Shown here: positions 1 through 9,995 of the stretch, piece by piece
Position numbering within the stretch: the first letter of the stretch is position 1
Layout of the letters: each line of letters starts with the position of its first letter
Assembly (NCBI GenBank): GCA_021018815.1
Contig: JAITYX010000012.1
Coordinates: forward strand, 7,117,001-7,181,000
Source of the DNA: Talinum fruticosum
Lineage: Eukaryota; Streptophyta; Magnoliopsida; Caryophyllales; Talinaceae
DNA length: 64,000 nt
Direction of reading: 5' to 3'
The notes under the pieces: model-generated
Told to the model about the DNA's origin: nothing
The model's database searches: none
What the model saw: the letters and a program-made list of their open reading frames with translations, nothing else
Translations under genes and position numbers: made by a program

Positions 1-239
1 ACACAAGAGAATAGTAGACATAGAGGTTGACGAGTAAAAAGCGAACTAAGGACTTTAAATTCCGGAGACTCAAAAGGGAGCTGAATAACAGCTTGTTCAA
101 AAGAAACATGTTACTAGTTTCAACAAGGGTCACTCATTGATTATTCCCGAACCTTGGGGAAAATGTTGACCAATAAATCACGCCCGCATCAGATTGTTGA
201 ATGGGTAGTAATAAATGTATGTGGTATGGTAGCCTTGAA

Positions 240-1010
240 CATTTAATAAACACTTTCCCAAGAGGACAAAAGTTGTAGAGAAGAGAATTGCCGAGCCCCT
301 GATGACACCCTGTGGAGGACCCGTACCATCTTCCAAACTAGTGATTGTAGGGCAAGTGTAAGTGACAAGAAAGAAGCCGCGACTTTAGGAATGACGATTG
401 TCACTGGTACTAAACTCACAATCTTTCGATGTTGTATTTTATTCATGCGCCACCCATTCATTTATAATTACTCTTAGTTGCCTTTTTACTTAAATTCAGA
501 TGATCATAAGGCCGAATCGAGTACCAAATCGAGTTACCAAATGAAAAAGTGGTAAAAGACTCAATTCCTTATCGGTATGTGCCAAGGTCACATGTGGAGA
601 GTTATTTTTCGCAGATTTAATCCAACTTAATATGTGGGAATTGAGGTAAGGTTAGGAATGGATTGGTTGGCGACATATGAAGTGAACCAAGCTTGCACGA
701 GTTGTAAGATTATTTTAAAGGGTCATAAAGAGAAAAAAAAACGTGTTCGGGAGAAAAGATGCAAAGGAGTATTTCATAACTTCGATTATGAAGGCTAGTT
801 AATTATTAAGAGGGGACTACTTAAGGTATTGATGTTATGTCATTAAAAATAGGAAACAAGAGACGAGATATAAATGTTACACCTATAGTATGTGGTTTTT
901 CGGAGGTATTTCTTAAAAATATACAGGGCCTACCTCCTCAAAGGAGATTGAATTGAGGTTGAACTAATTCCTGATGCATGATTCATTTTCAAAGCGCCAT
1001 ATAGGATGAC
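240..1010 (+). pseudogene. gag-pol remnant: protease-end and pre-RT linker
   Basis: This is broken coding sequence upstream of the RT. Around 655-681 it reads GMDWLATYE, the conserved gypsy motif that follows the aspartic protease (usually G-DWL). At 889-948 it reads VCGFSEVFLKNIQGLPPQR, matching the linker (F-DVFPEDLPGLPP) just before the RT. I could not find an intact protease D-S/T-G motif. The segment has many stops and frame changes. Bases 1-239 probably continue gag or protease, but I recognise nothing specific in them. Confidence 0.65.
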
Positions 1011-1722
1011 CCCAATGGAACTTAAGGTGTTAAGAGCCAGCCTGATGAATTATTATAAAAAATTTTATTAGGCTAAGTTTGTCAACTTAGAGAATTTCAG
1101 CCTCGTTTGTGAAGGAGAAGGGTGATACTTGGAGATTCTATATAGATTATACGGAGCTAAACAAGATCACCCCATAGAATAAGCACCCTTTTTCCCTGAA
1201 TCAAGGATTGGATGATCAACTTCAAGGGGTTGATGTGTTTATCAACCGGGAATTAAACAGAAAGATAATCCCAAGACTGCGTTTAGAACCGGATATGGGC
1301 ATCATGAATTAAAGGTGATTCCCTGTGGACATAACAATTCACATGCTGCATCCATGAATTTCACAAATGGAACTATTAGGCGTTATCTAGATAATTTGAG
1401 ATAGTAGTATTGACGATATTCTTATATACTCTAATGATAAGAGAAGATTTTGTCGAGCATGTGAGAATAGCGCTACAAACTTTGAGGAAACATCAAATAT
1501 GTGCCAAATTGCAAAAATGTGTGTTTTGGCTGGAGGAAGATACGGTTTTAGGCACGTGGGTTCCGAAGAAGAGATTAAGGTCGATCCTCATAAGATAAAC
1601 TCGAGTAACGGAATGATCCGGACCAACTAATGTTATGTAAATGAGGAGTGTTCTTAGATTAGTAGATTACTACAAGAGGTCTATTGAGAATCCGCTGCCC
1701 GCACCGATGATTTGTTTGGTCG
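1011..1722 (+). pseudogene. reverse transcriptase, first copy
   Basis: This is a gypsy RT remnant. It reads FYIDYTELNKITP near 1138, the equivalent of CIDYRQLNKVT. Then comes a segment matching the P-K-T-A-F-R-T-R-Y-G-H-Y-E region near 1267-1310, the catalytic box as YIDDILIYSNDKREDFVEHV near 1408-1460, then a C-K-F-WLEE segment and a YYKR block near 1668. The catalytic Y-DD is still legible, but the domain is interrupted by stops and several frame changes. It should be followed directly by RNase H. Instead, the central RT part is repeated (next entry). Confidence 0.8.
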
Positions 1723-2210
1723 GACAAGGGGTTAGCATACTTTACCAACTTGGGATTAAACAGGAAGATATTCCCCAAAATTGCTCTCAGAATTAAGTAT
1801 AGACTTTACGAATTTACGGTAATGCCCGGAGGATTTTTACCAATATATTGGTTGCATTTATGAATCTCATGGATGAAATTTTTGGGGACTTATCTAGATA
1901 AATTTGTAGTAATAGTTCTTGATGATATTCTTATACTCTAAGGACGAGAGAGAACATGACAAGCAATTGTGAATAGTGCTACAAACCTTGAGAGAACATC
2001 GATTGTATACTAAATAGTCAAAAATGTAAGTGTTGGTCGGAAGAAGTGGCATTTTCGGGCGTAATGTTTCTAAGGCGGAGATTAGGGTCAACTCTCATAA
2101 GATAAAGGCGATGACTGAATACCCATACCAACCAACGGTATAGAAATAAAGAGTTTCCTTGAGTTAACAAGGTACTACAAAAGGGCTTCTACATGATTTT
2201 TCAAAAATAA
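1723..2210 (+). pseudogene. reverse transcriptase, second partial copy
   Basis: This repeats the central RT segment just seen. It restarts at GLNRKIFPKIALRIKY (near 1750) and continues through the Y-E-F-T-V-M-P-G-G-F block, a DDILIL box near 1921, LQTLREHRLYTK, the S-K-A-E-I-R-V block near 2075, and again the YYKR block near 2172. Matching points are offset from the first copy by about 500 bp. The two copies differ a lot, so either the duplication is old or two different elements were joined. Reading resumes into RNase H afterwards. Confidence 0.75.
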
Positions 2211-2720
2211 CGTTACCCCTAATAATTTTGCTAAAGAAAACAACCTAATTTAAATGGTCGGATAAATGTAAAAAGACACTCTAGAAGTTGAAGAAAATGT
2301 TACCCACAACCCAAATTCTTACCTTACTCATGGAAGGTAAGAAGTATACCATCTATAGTAAGCCGTTTTAAAATGGGTTGGATGCATATTAACACAGACA
2401 CAACAAGATCATAGGTTATGCATCTCAACAACTCAAATCATGTGAAAAGACTTATCCCACTCACGAATTGAAGTAGGTCTGCTGTTATTTTGCTTTAAAT
2501 GTTTGGAGACATTACTCGTATGGGGTAACATATAAGATTTATATTGACCATCGGAGTTGAAATACATCCGTACCCAAAAGAAGGTCAATCCGAGGCAATG
2601 TCTGTTAGTAGAATTACTTTAGGATTATGACTTACAAGTATAATATCACCTAGTGAAAATGAATATAGTGGCAAATGCGTGGAGTATGGAGACAAAACAC
2701 AAGTTGAATGTAATAATGAC
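2211..2720 (+). pseudogene. RNase H domain remnant
   Basis: Broken coding sequence follows the RT in the expected order. It reads FKWSDKC near 2250, LLMEGKKYTIYSKPF near 2325, then IIGYASQQLKSCEKTYPTHE near 2410 and a Y-I-D-H-R-S block near 2545. These match the gypsy RNase H pattern (Y-D-A-S, V-I-A-Y-A-S-R-Q-L, N-Y-P-T-H-D-L-E, T-D-H-K-S). In the first block the catalytic aspartate of Y-D-A-S appears replaced by K (Y-S-K-P), so it would be inactive even without the stops. Confidence 0.7.
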
Positions 2721-4232
2721 AACTTAGCTTGTGATTATATGAGATCTCCACAACATAAGTATTGAGTCGACCTCGCATGGACAAATGAATGGGTCCCTAG
2801 CTGCGATAGAGGTATAATATATAATCATGAAAGGTATTCGATTATGCCAAAATGATGATGTCGGGATGGAAAGGATTAAGAAAGATATAAAAAGGAAAAA
2901 TCTCATGGTTTCAAGGAATACACGGGGTTGGAACCTTAAGGTTTCAGAATCAATTTTGTGTATTGAAGAAGGAGGAATTGAAAAGAAAACTCTTGAGGAG
3001 GCACACAACACACGCTATTCGGTACATCTAAGAGGAATAAGTCTGTATAAAGACTTGAAACAATGTTTTGGGGAGTAATGTGAAGAGGATATTATAGAAT
3101 ATGAAGATAAGTGTTCCATGGCTAAGACCGAACGTTGGAGGGTCTAATATGACAAGAGATATTAATGTTCTATTGCTGAATTGAAACCTTTGGAGATTCC
3201 TACATGGGGATGAGATTCAATTTCAATAAACGTTGCCATAGAATTACCTATTATTGTTTCAACGAAAATTGTTTGAGCGATTATTGATCAACTTATAAAA
3301 TCTGCAAATTCCGTACCAACGATGTAGAGATACTGGCACAATTATACATCAAAGAAGTCGTTAGGTTACATGGGAATACCTAAGAACATTATATCCGATA
3401 GCGATAACGAGGTTTCAAGTACGTTTCTAGTAAGCTCTATAGTGACCCCTTTTGCGACCAAACTCGGTGTTAATAGTTCATACCATCCAAGAATAGTGGG
3501 GCACATTGAAAGAGTTAATTAAATATGAGAAGATATACGGAGAGCATGTATATTCGACTTTTAAAGGAAATAGGAAACCGATTTATCTTTGGTAGACTTA
3601 TCCTATAATACAATTATCAAGTCATCGTTAGAATCACTCCATTTGAGGCATTGTATTGGAGGGAATACAGAACCTCATCATGTTAAAGTGAGTCCAACGA
3701 TGCCTTGACTATAGGCCTAAGTGGACCTAAGGAACAATAGAAAAGGTTAGCAAGATTTAAGACCACATCAAGCAAACTTACAGCGACAAACAAGCTATGT
3801 AGATAAAAGTGTTTTTGAAAGTGTCCCCACCGAAAGGGGGTCAAAGATTCAAAGTTAAGGAAAAATCAAGTCCTAGGTATTAAGCTAGATGAGATTGTAA
3901 CAGAGCTCAATACGGTATCCTATATGTATTTATGTCATTTGAACCCAAATATGAGAATAACATTTTTCATATCTAACAGCTCAGGCGGTATATATCCACT
4001 TCAAGCCATAATATTGTGACAGAACTATTAGAAACTACTGGAAATTTAATGTATGGAAAGTTTCAATGTAAGTATTGGATTCTAGACTCAAGAAACTCTA
4101 CAATAAAAGCTTCCTTTGGGGAAAGTACTGTGGACTAACCATAAATCCTCGGAAGGTACATGGGAAACCGAGGAAAGTATGAAAAATAAATACCCTCACT
4201 TATTTTAAGGTAAGTTTGCAATCTCATTGCAG
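2721..4232 (+). pseudogene. integrase and chromodomain-like tail
   Basis: The open stretch 2827-3078 contains LEEAHNTRYSVHLRGISLYK, the H-H part of the integrase zinc-binding region. A broken catalytic core follows to about 3700, including an I-D-Q-L / K-S-A block, an L-Y-I-K-E-V-V-R-L-H-G block and a region ending F-E-A-L-Y-W-R. From about 3830 the C-terminal part reads SPPKGGQRFKVKEKSSPRY, then IFHI-QLRRYIS, and ends with the chromodomain-like block at 4127-4205 and a stop. The order and the tail fit a chromovirus of the Tekay/Del type. There are multiple stops and frameshifts. Confidence 0.75.
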
Positions 4233-4276
4233 AAGGCTCAAGTTTCGAGGACAAAACTTATTTTAAGGGGGAAGAC

Positions 4277-6559
4277 TGTAACAACCCGACTCTAAATCAC
4301 ATTATTTATTAATTACAATATTTATATAATTGAGTGCGTGCATTTTAATTCGATAAATTGCATTTACATTATCCTTATACATGTGTTATGCAGCTAAGGC
4401 GACGAAGTGGCCCTAATAAAAATCTCATAATAAGATTATAATTTGTGAACATCAATATTAAAATAAAATTTAAAAGTAACAATAAAAGAAAAAAAGTAAA
4501 TAAATAAATAAATAAATCAAAATAAAATCAAAATAATAAAATAAATAAACCAATTTTTTAAGGAAAAATCCAGAAATGGATTTTTCGGAATTAAAAAAAT
4601 GTATTATTTACGATGAAAACAGATTGAGCGGAGGCACCAATCCTCATTCCCTCTCTCGCTTCCCTCGCTCTGCTTCTCACCGCCTCTCTGCGCACTGTCT
4701 CATCTGTCCGGCCACCGGACGCCACCAACCCCGGCCAAAGCGGCGCTAGGCGCCGCCGGCAGGCGCCCTCCCACTCTCTCTCGCGCGATGGCTCTCTCTC
4801 TCTCGCGTCCCCTGCCTCTACCCTCGCCTCCCTCGGTCGCGCGAGTTCCGGCGACCAGGCACCGCCAACACCGGGCGAAGCCGACGCTAGCACCGGCCGA
4901 GGCCACCGGCCTCCCTCTCTCATGCCAGCGCTCTCTCCCTTTCCCTCGCGTGCTCTGCTCCCCTCCTCTCGCCTCCGCCTCGCTACTCTGGTCTCGGCCA
5001 CCAAACGCCACCAACACCGGGCCAGCGGCCGGCGCCGACGTCGTCGGGAAGACGCTCGGCGTCTCTCTTCCGTGTTGTCCCTCTCGCTCTCTCTGTCGCG
5101 CCCTCGCGCTCCCTCTCCTTCCACGTAGCTTGCCCTCGCTTCTTGCGGCCACTTTGGGAAATTACGAACTAGTGAATGACCTTAAAAACGGTGTATGCAT
5201 GAGTTTAAGCAATTCGGTAGATTATGGAACCTTCCTAGGGAAGGCATTTGATGGGTTAACTAATTACCTAACTATAGGTTTTGAATGTAATGAAGGGGGA
5301 AGGAAGGAATAAACTAGGAATAAGTGTTTGATTATATATATATATATACCATTTTCAATCCAAGTTAACTAACGAATTGATTTACATGAATGCCACCGGC
5401 CATCCGATCAGCCTAATTAACTTCTTAATATGCGTTGTAATCAATGTTCAAAATGGAATTAATGCAATAAAGTTATGTAAGGAAACGTAGTTTAACTAAT
5501 TACGTAATAAATACGAGAAAATGAAATAATTGTCAATGCTTATACAAATTCAAATATTAAAACTCAAGAGATACATTATTAACAACATAAACCCATTTGA
5601 AGCGGAACTCGGGGCACTTCCGTTGCCGACTAGCTGGTAACTTGGATTTTTATAAAAGGGGAGAAACAAATATCCTCGGTTCGAGTACGTTCATTGCACT
5701 GTACCTTTCGAAAACTCCCATGTTTCATCAAATCTCAACAATTTTCATATATACAAATAACAATGAATCATTTACAAGGCAAGTTTTGCCACCTAATTAA
5801 GTGGTCCCCGCCAATTATCAATTATCGGGGCTTAGGCCCACCAACTATACCCGCGCGGCGTCAACTCGGGTTCTCGGTCGGCCGGGGGTGAGCACCTGTT
5901 CAACGATTGTATCAATTACCAAGGGGTTCCACTTCCGGATAATAACCGATAAGCAATTTTACTTATATTCTCTCCCCCGATTTCAAACTAAAATGAATTG
6001 AAATGCGCGCGCTCAATCAAAATATTCTTCAAAGTTGTTTTACAGATGCAGGAATGTTCGTGCTGAGTTTCGACTCATTCTTCGAAATATTTTACTTGTT
6101 TTTGTTTTAGGAAATAGCATTGGTGAACAATCAACCATTTACCAAGTCCGACGAAGGCAAACCCTAGCCAGCCACGTGGCATTTGCGAATCGAAGGTACA
6201 TAGACGCTCACGGTGATTTTACCCTCAACCGGGGTCTAGGTATGACCTTGGGAATTACTGTACGTTGCATATTATTTTGTGGATTAAACAAAAGTCTAGG
6301 TTGTATAAATATTATGTTGCTAAACCGAGTAACTCTGTGTTTTGGGATGACCTAGCTACTTGGGTAATAAGTAGTTGCTCCTAACGAGTATCATTGGAAA
6401 TATAACAGTGGATGCACGTACTTCATTTTATTTCAAATTATTTAGCCTTGTCCTATTTTTAGGACGGCGGTAGCGCCTTCGACTGTTACCTTCAGCTGCG
6501 ACCTTACGTAATAGTCCCTAATGAGGGATTATTAAGTAATGGTGATTGGGGGCGTTACA
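4277..6559 (+). repeat. 3' LTR of the Tekay-like element
   Basis: It begins TGTAACAACCCG right after a GGGGGAAGAC purine tract and ends GGGGGCGTTACA, so the termini form a short TGTAAC/GTTACA inverted repeat. It is about 2,283 bp, within the long LTR sizes seen in Tekay-type elements. It holds a GC-rich pyrimidine block (4615-5150) flanked by AT-rich sequence. The partner 5' LTR is outside the window, so insertion age cannot be judged. Inferred TSD bases cannot be checked for the same reason. Confidence 0.7.
4615..5152 (+). repeat. GC-rich, CT-biased low-complexity block inside the LTR
   Basis: It consists of runs of CTCTCTCTC and imperfect CCGGCGCC-type words, strongly pyrimidine-biased on the + strand, between very AT-rich flanks. 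It opens long ORFs on both strands whose products are only repeats of S/L/P or R/E/G, which is expected of such composition. I treat it as LTR sequence, probably a transcribed R/U5 part, and not as a gene. Confidence 0.7.
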
Positions 6560-6692
6560 TTTGTGGTTTACTAGCTTCCGTCACACCAATCAAATCCCAA
6601 CCTATCCAAATCCTCAAACAAGACTCGAGATTTCATCATCGAGTCTACAAATGAAAACGAGAGAAAAGGACGACACTTTTTTGGTGTCTATA
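6560..6692 (-). repeat. Tat-type LTR fragment (outer end)
   Basis: It carries the family's core word (TTTGTGGTTTACTAGCTTCC), then a C-A-T-C-A-T-C block, and ends GGTGTCTATA, the reverse complement of the LTR start TATAGACACC. The same ordered words occur at 52582-52729 and, in reverse orientation, from 16691. It abuts the Tekay LTR end exactly, so the Tekay element may have inserted into this LTR. Confidence 0.65.
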
Positions 6693-7705
6693 GTAGGAAA
6701 GTAGTAAAGGAAGCGATGAAGAAAGCGAAAAAGGAACTACAAAAATTACAGCGGGCGGGGAGGAATTATAAGCGATTACATCTTTGATCTACAATGCGAA
6801 AAATAGTAAATTACATAAATAAATAAATAAATACCGTATAGAGAACCGAAAGCGGATCTCGGTGCCCTCGAGGTTGTCCCATCTACTCGAACTTTGATCA
6901 CAAGCCGATCCGGCAGAGCATAACGGCAAGGTAGTAAGCTCAAAAGGAGGACAAAGAAGGTTATTTGGGGAGGGAGTTTAAGAGTTAGGGGAAAGGTGTG
7001 ACAAGTATCACAAAATGGAGAGAGTAGAGAGTGGTAGAGAGCAATGGGATGTATTTTCATGTTAGGGGGTTTAGCTAGCTGAAAATATAGTAACCAAAAA
7101 TGAGGGAGTAGCCCCCTATTTATAGAAAATTTTAGGCCACAAAATTAACCCAAAAATAGCTTTAGCCGCCGAAATCAGGTGAACTAGGTCCCGATTTGTC
7201 GACGTGGATCACAAAAATGGACTAGATAAAATCTTTTCAACCAAAGAATCCCAGCTGGGAAATTGAGAAAACCGGCGCCGGTCTCATACGGCATCATACG
7301 AAGATCATGGGTTCCATGCCCTAGTTGGCTTCTAGGAATAAAACACAACGACTTGGCAAGTGCAGCCTAAAACGTGGTGCTCGGTCTTGATGACATCGTA
7401 CGGTGGTTAAGTACCATGTCTTGATCACTAGGAATGAAATGTTGCATTTAATGTGTAGTCTTGAACGAAACCCCAACGTTGGTTCGGGTTTCCTTGTTGG
7501 GAGCCCGAACCGATCTTGGTTCGGCCAAAAGAAAATGGGTTTGTGGGTCGCCCTAAATAAAAAAAGCTTATTTTTATGGTACTAATGGATATTTTGTGGT
7601 TTATCGGCTTCCGTCGCAACGATCGGACTCGACCAGAATCCAAGTTAGAAAACAGGACTGGGATTTTATCACTTGGACCCACAAAACAAATAAAGTAAAT
7701 AGAAA
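6693..7705 (-). repeat. Tat-type LTR fragment (internal portion)
   Basis: This second piece of the same LTR family lies in the same orientation but starts mid-LTR. GTAGGAAAGTAGTAAAGGAAG resembles 51528-51548, and GCGATTACATCTTTGATC at 6772 resembles 48630-48650. The core word with GGTTTATCGGCTTCCGTC recurs at 7597. The outer LTR terminus is missing and similarity fades near 7705. Antisense and sense ORFs here have no domain character. Confidence 0.62.
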
Positions 7706-7799
7706 AGGGATGCTTAACTACATGCCTCCCGAACCACTTAAAGGAATTAGTCAACACCATGGACTAGTGCATCGAGGAGCTCTAGTCCAAGGTGGAGGA

Positions 7800-8600
7800 C
7801 TCAAGGCTTAAGGAAGAGATGCGAGGGCCTTGAATGCAATGGCCGAAAACTTTGGCAAGGAGATGACAACCTTTAAAGCCGCGATTATGGCTAAGGATGG
7901 TGAATTCAAGGCCTACAAGGTCACTCTCCATGAACAATGAGAGCAAGTGGAGGAACTTAAGGCATAAGTTAAATTTTGCATAGCCACGATGGCCGACAAT
8001 TGGTCGAGTCCTAATGACAGGTGCCCCGGAGATGAATGAGCCCAAGCCTCCCAACAACAAAGGAGCTAGGAGCGCAAGGGAGATCGACAATTTCATATGG
8101 GGACTTGAGGCTTACTCTGGAGCTTGAATGATTAAGGAGGATTAACTTAAGATGAGCAATACTTCTCTCTTCCTCAAAGACACTCTTGTATGGTGGCGAC
8201 ATCGTGGCGGAAACGTCAAAAGAGGGTCCGATCCCATCACTACTCGAGAGACATTCAAGAGGGAACTCAAAATGCAATTCTATCCCAAGGATGCCAAACA
8301 CAAAGCCTAGGCCAAGCTTTGATGCCTCCAACACAAGGAGGGTCATATATGAGAATACGTCAAGGAGTTCCAAGAACTACTCTTGGAAATCCTTAGCATA
8401 GGGGAGCAAGATACCTTGTTTTGCTTTCTTGATGGCCTATGTGGGTGGTCAAAGATGGGGTTTAAGAGGCAAGGAGTGCAAGACCTTGCCTCTGTAATTA
8501 TCGTTGTTAAATCTTTATACTAGTTCATGTCAAGTGCAAGAAGGCGAACGACAACGAAAAAGGAAAAAATGGGGGAGACAGCGACAAGTATCCCAAGATG
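7800..8600 (+). pseudogene. gag (capsid) pseudogene
   Basis: The N-terminal coiled-coil part is visible as MAENFGKEMTTFKAAIMAKD near 7838. The capsid follows in a shifted frame: DNFIWGLEAY near 8087, MSNTSLFLKDTLVWWRHRGG near 8153, TFKRELKMQFYPKDAKHKA near 8243, and EYVKEFQELLLEILSIGEQD near 8351, then a LDGLCGWSKMGFKRQGVQDL block near 8430. This is the retrotrans_gag pattern in full order. Several stops and at least two frameshifts make it non-coding. Antisense ORFs here (7782-8373) are shadows. Confidence 0.78.
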
Positions 8601-8639
8601 GGGAATCTATCCTCATACAAAGACAGAGGAAAATCAAAA

Positions 8640-9369
8640 GATGGACATCCCAAAAGGACATCTCTTGCTTCGCTTAAAATGGGCCTCATCGAGTTTTTAA
8701 GTGTGCGAAAAGGGGAATACTTGCTTTTCTCTTCATGAAAGAAGAGAGGCAAGATAAGTAGAAGAGACTTGCTTCCATGAGGCTCCTCAATGCCATTCGG
8801 AAAAAGTCGAAGGGCAACCTCGTGGACATATGTACATGGAAACCCTCATCAACGACAAGCCATTGTAAGGCACACAATATTGAGATTCAGATCGGCCCGT
8901 GGAAAGGTAAAGTTGGTATCATCGATGCTCCTTTAGATGACAAGAAATTCTATCTTGGCATTTATTTCCTTGACACGGTGAAAGAATTCTTGGTGCCTTA
9001 CACCGACACTATGTGCATTATGACAAAAGGAGAGCCTTGCTTTGTTCCCATAAAAGAGAGATTGATGAAGGGAAGATGTTTTTTGCTCTTCAATTTTCGA
9101 AAGAAATCAATAAGATGGAGCTAACCTTCTCCTCCACCCTCAAGATGGATGAAGGGGCTAACAGCTTCCAAGCACCCAAAGTTGTTGAGGAGGTGCTGGA
9201 AGATTTCCACGATGTATGCCCCGAATTACAGAAAAAATTTCCTCCCGGATGGGAAGTTGATCATACCTTTGAGCTGGAAGTAGGGGTTAAACCGCCCGAT
9301 TTCTCCCCCGTAGAATGGCACCTCCTTAGCTCGAAGAGAGCTAAGGATACAATTAAAAGAGTTGCTTGA
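8640..9369 (+). pseudogene. zinc knuckle and protease-to-RT linker remnant
   Basis: NGPHRVFKCAKRG near 8676 is the second half of a CCHC zinc knuckle; the second cysteine of the motif has become a stop. The open stretch 8777-9124 reads MRLLNAIRKKSKGNLVD, then jumps to KAHNIEIQIGPWKGKVGI and LGIYFLDTVKEFLVP, the last strand of the aspartic protease. The segment that should hold the catalytic D-T-G-A is absent, so the protease lost its active site by a small internal deletion. 9013-9369 reads VVEEVLEDFHDVCPELQKKF and an FELEVGVKPP block, the linker before RT. Confidence 0.7.
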
Positions 9370-9690
9370 AGCTGGTACATCCGTCCCTCCAAGTCACCCA
9401 ATGGTGTGCCAATTCTTTTTAAAAGAAGCACGACGGATCACATCGACTATGCGTTGACTATGAGGCACATAACAAGGTTACCATTAAGAACAAGTATCTC
9501 ATTCCTCTCATCGATGATCTCTTTGATCAACTACGATACGCAAGGTATTTCATGAAGCTGGACTTGACGAGTGGGTATTATCAAGTTTGGATAGCCAAAG
9601 GAGACCAGCCAACGACAAGCATGCGTTACGCGTCACGGATCGTATGAGTTCCTTTTTAAGCCTTTTGGTCTTCGGAACAACCAGAATTCT
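9370..9690 (+). pseudogene. reverse transcriptase N-terminal fragment
   Basis: It reads SWYIRPSKSPNGVPILF, then the block matching R-L-C-V-D-Y-R-A-L-N-K as [20 protein letters not shown] (near 9450), and [20 protein letters not shown] with SGYYQV near 9510-9590, each in one of two frames. The sequence [14 protein letters not shown] near 9638 is the L-P-F-G-L box. The catalytic Y-DD part, RNase H and integrase are all missing. Reading is lost at about 9690. Confidence 0.75.
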
Positions 9691-9995
9691 CCGTAAACTT
9701 CTTCGTTATTCCACAAGCTTCTACCATGTTTCATAATGTTGTACACTTGTGTAGATTTTTAGATATTTATATAGAGAATTCTAGATCGTAAATCTAGGCC
9801 ATTGGATTAAATTAATCTCCATTGTCCATTGATGGCAAGTATATATACCCCCTCGGGGGACTCATTTGTAATCATCCACAAAGTTTCCATGCAAAGTAAT
9901 GTACAAGTGTTCTCCTAAACTCTCTCTAAGCATTCTTTTGTTTACTTAACTTCTTTCAAGCCTAAATCAATTATCCATTATGGCTTAGTAGCAAG
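9691..9995 (+). repeat. LTR-like end of the chromovirus remnant
   Basis: It contains a word order I associate with Galadriel-type LTRs: GTTGTACACTTGTGTAGA (9740), a CTAGATCG...CTAGGCCATTGG block, a TATA-like AGTATATATAC at 9837, TCATTTGTAATC, and AATGTACAAGTGTTCTCC with CTCTCT near 9900-9930. It follows the truncated RT with no intervening pol, consistent with one large internal deletion. Exact LTR ends are not recognisable. Confidence 0.45.

Larger units (their letters stand above)
1..6559 (+). mobile_element. Tekay/Del-like Ty3/gypsy chromovirus, 3' part
   Basis: This is a degenerate Ty3/gypsy retrotransposon on the + strand, cut by the left window edge. In order it shows a pre-RT linker, reverse transcriptase (partly duplicated), RNase H, integrase with its zinc-finger region, and a chromodomain-like tail, followed by an LTR. 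Every domain carries stops and frameshifts, so it cannot be autonomous. The tail reading SSEGTWETEESMKNKYPHLF is typical of the C-terminus of Tekay/Del chromoviruses, and the junction after it (GGGGGAAGAC then TGTAAC) looks like a polypurine tract followed by an LTR start. The LTR ends TGTAAC/GTTACA support the boundaries. The 5' LTR and most of gag lie outside the window. Lineage is inferred from motifs only. Confidence 0.82.
7706..9995 (+). mobile_element. Galadriel-like chromovirus remnant (gag, protease, RT, LTR-like end)
   Basis: A collapsed Ty3/gypsy element on the + strand. A gag capsid region, a zinc-knuckle remnant, a protease-region remnant and the start of the RT are in order, then most of pol is missing and an LTR-like segment follows. 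The gag wording (FIWGLEAY, TLVWWRHR, FKRELKMQFYP, EYVKEFQELLLEI) and the pre-RT wording fit chromoviruses of the Galadriel type in rosids. The lineage call is from memory of family patterns. It lies beside a Tat-type LTR of opposite orientation, which is not its own. Confidence 0.6.

Noticed and set aside
4591..5312. Long overlapping ORFs on both strands in a GC-rich block
   Set aside because: Products are low-complexity S/L/P or R/E/G repeats on both strands, the block lies inside an LTR, and no domain is visible. GC-rich sequence lacks stop codons by chance.
7782..8373. Antisense ORFs of 104 and 120 codons
   Set aside because: They are antisense to a clear gag capsid region and have no family pattern of their own.
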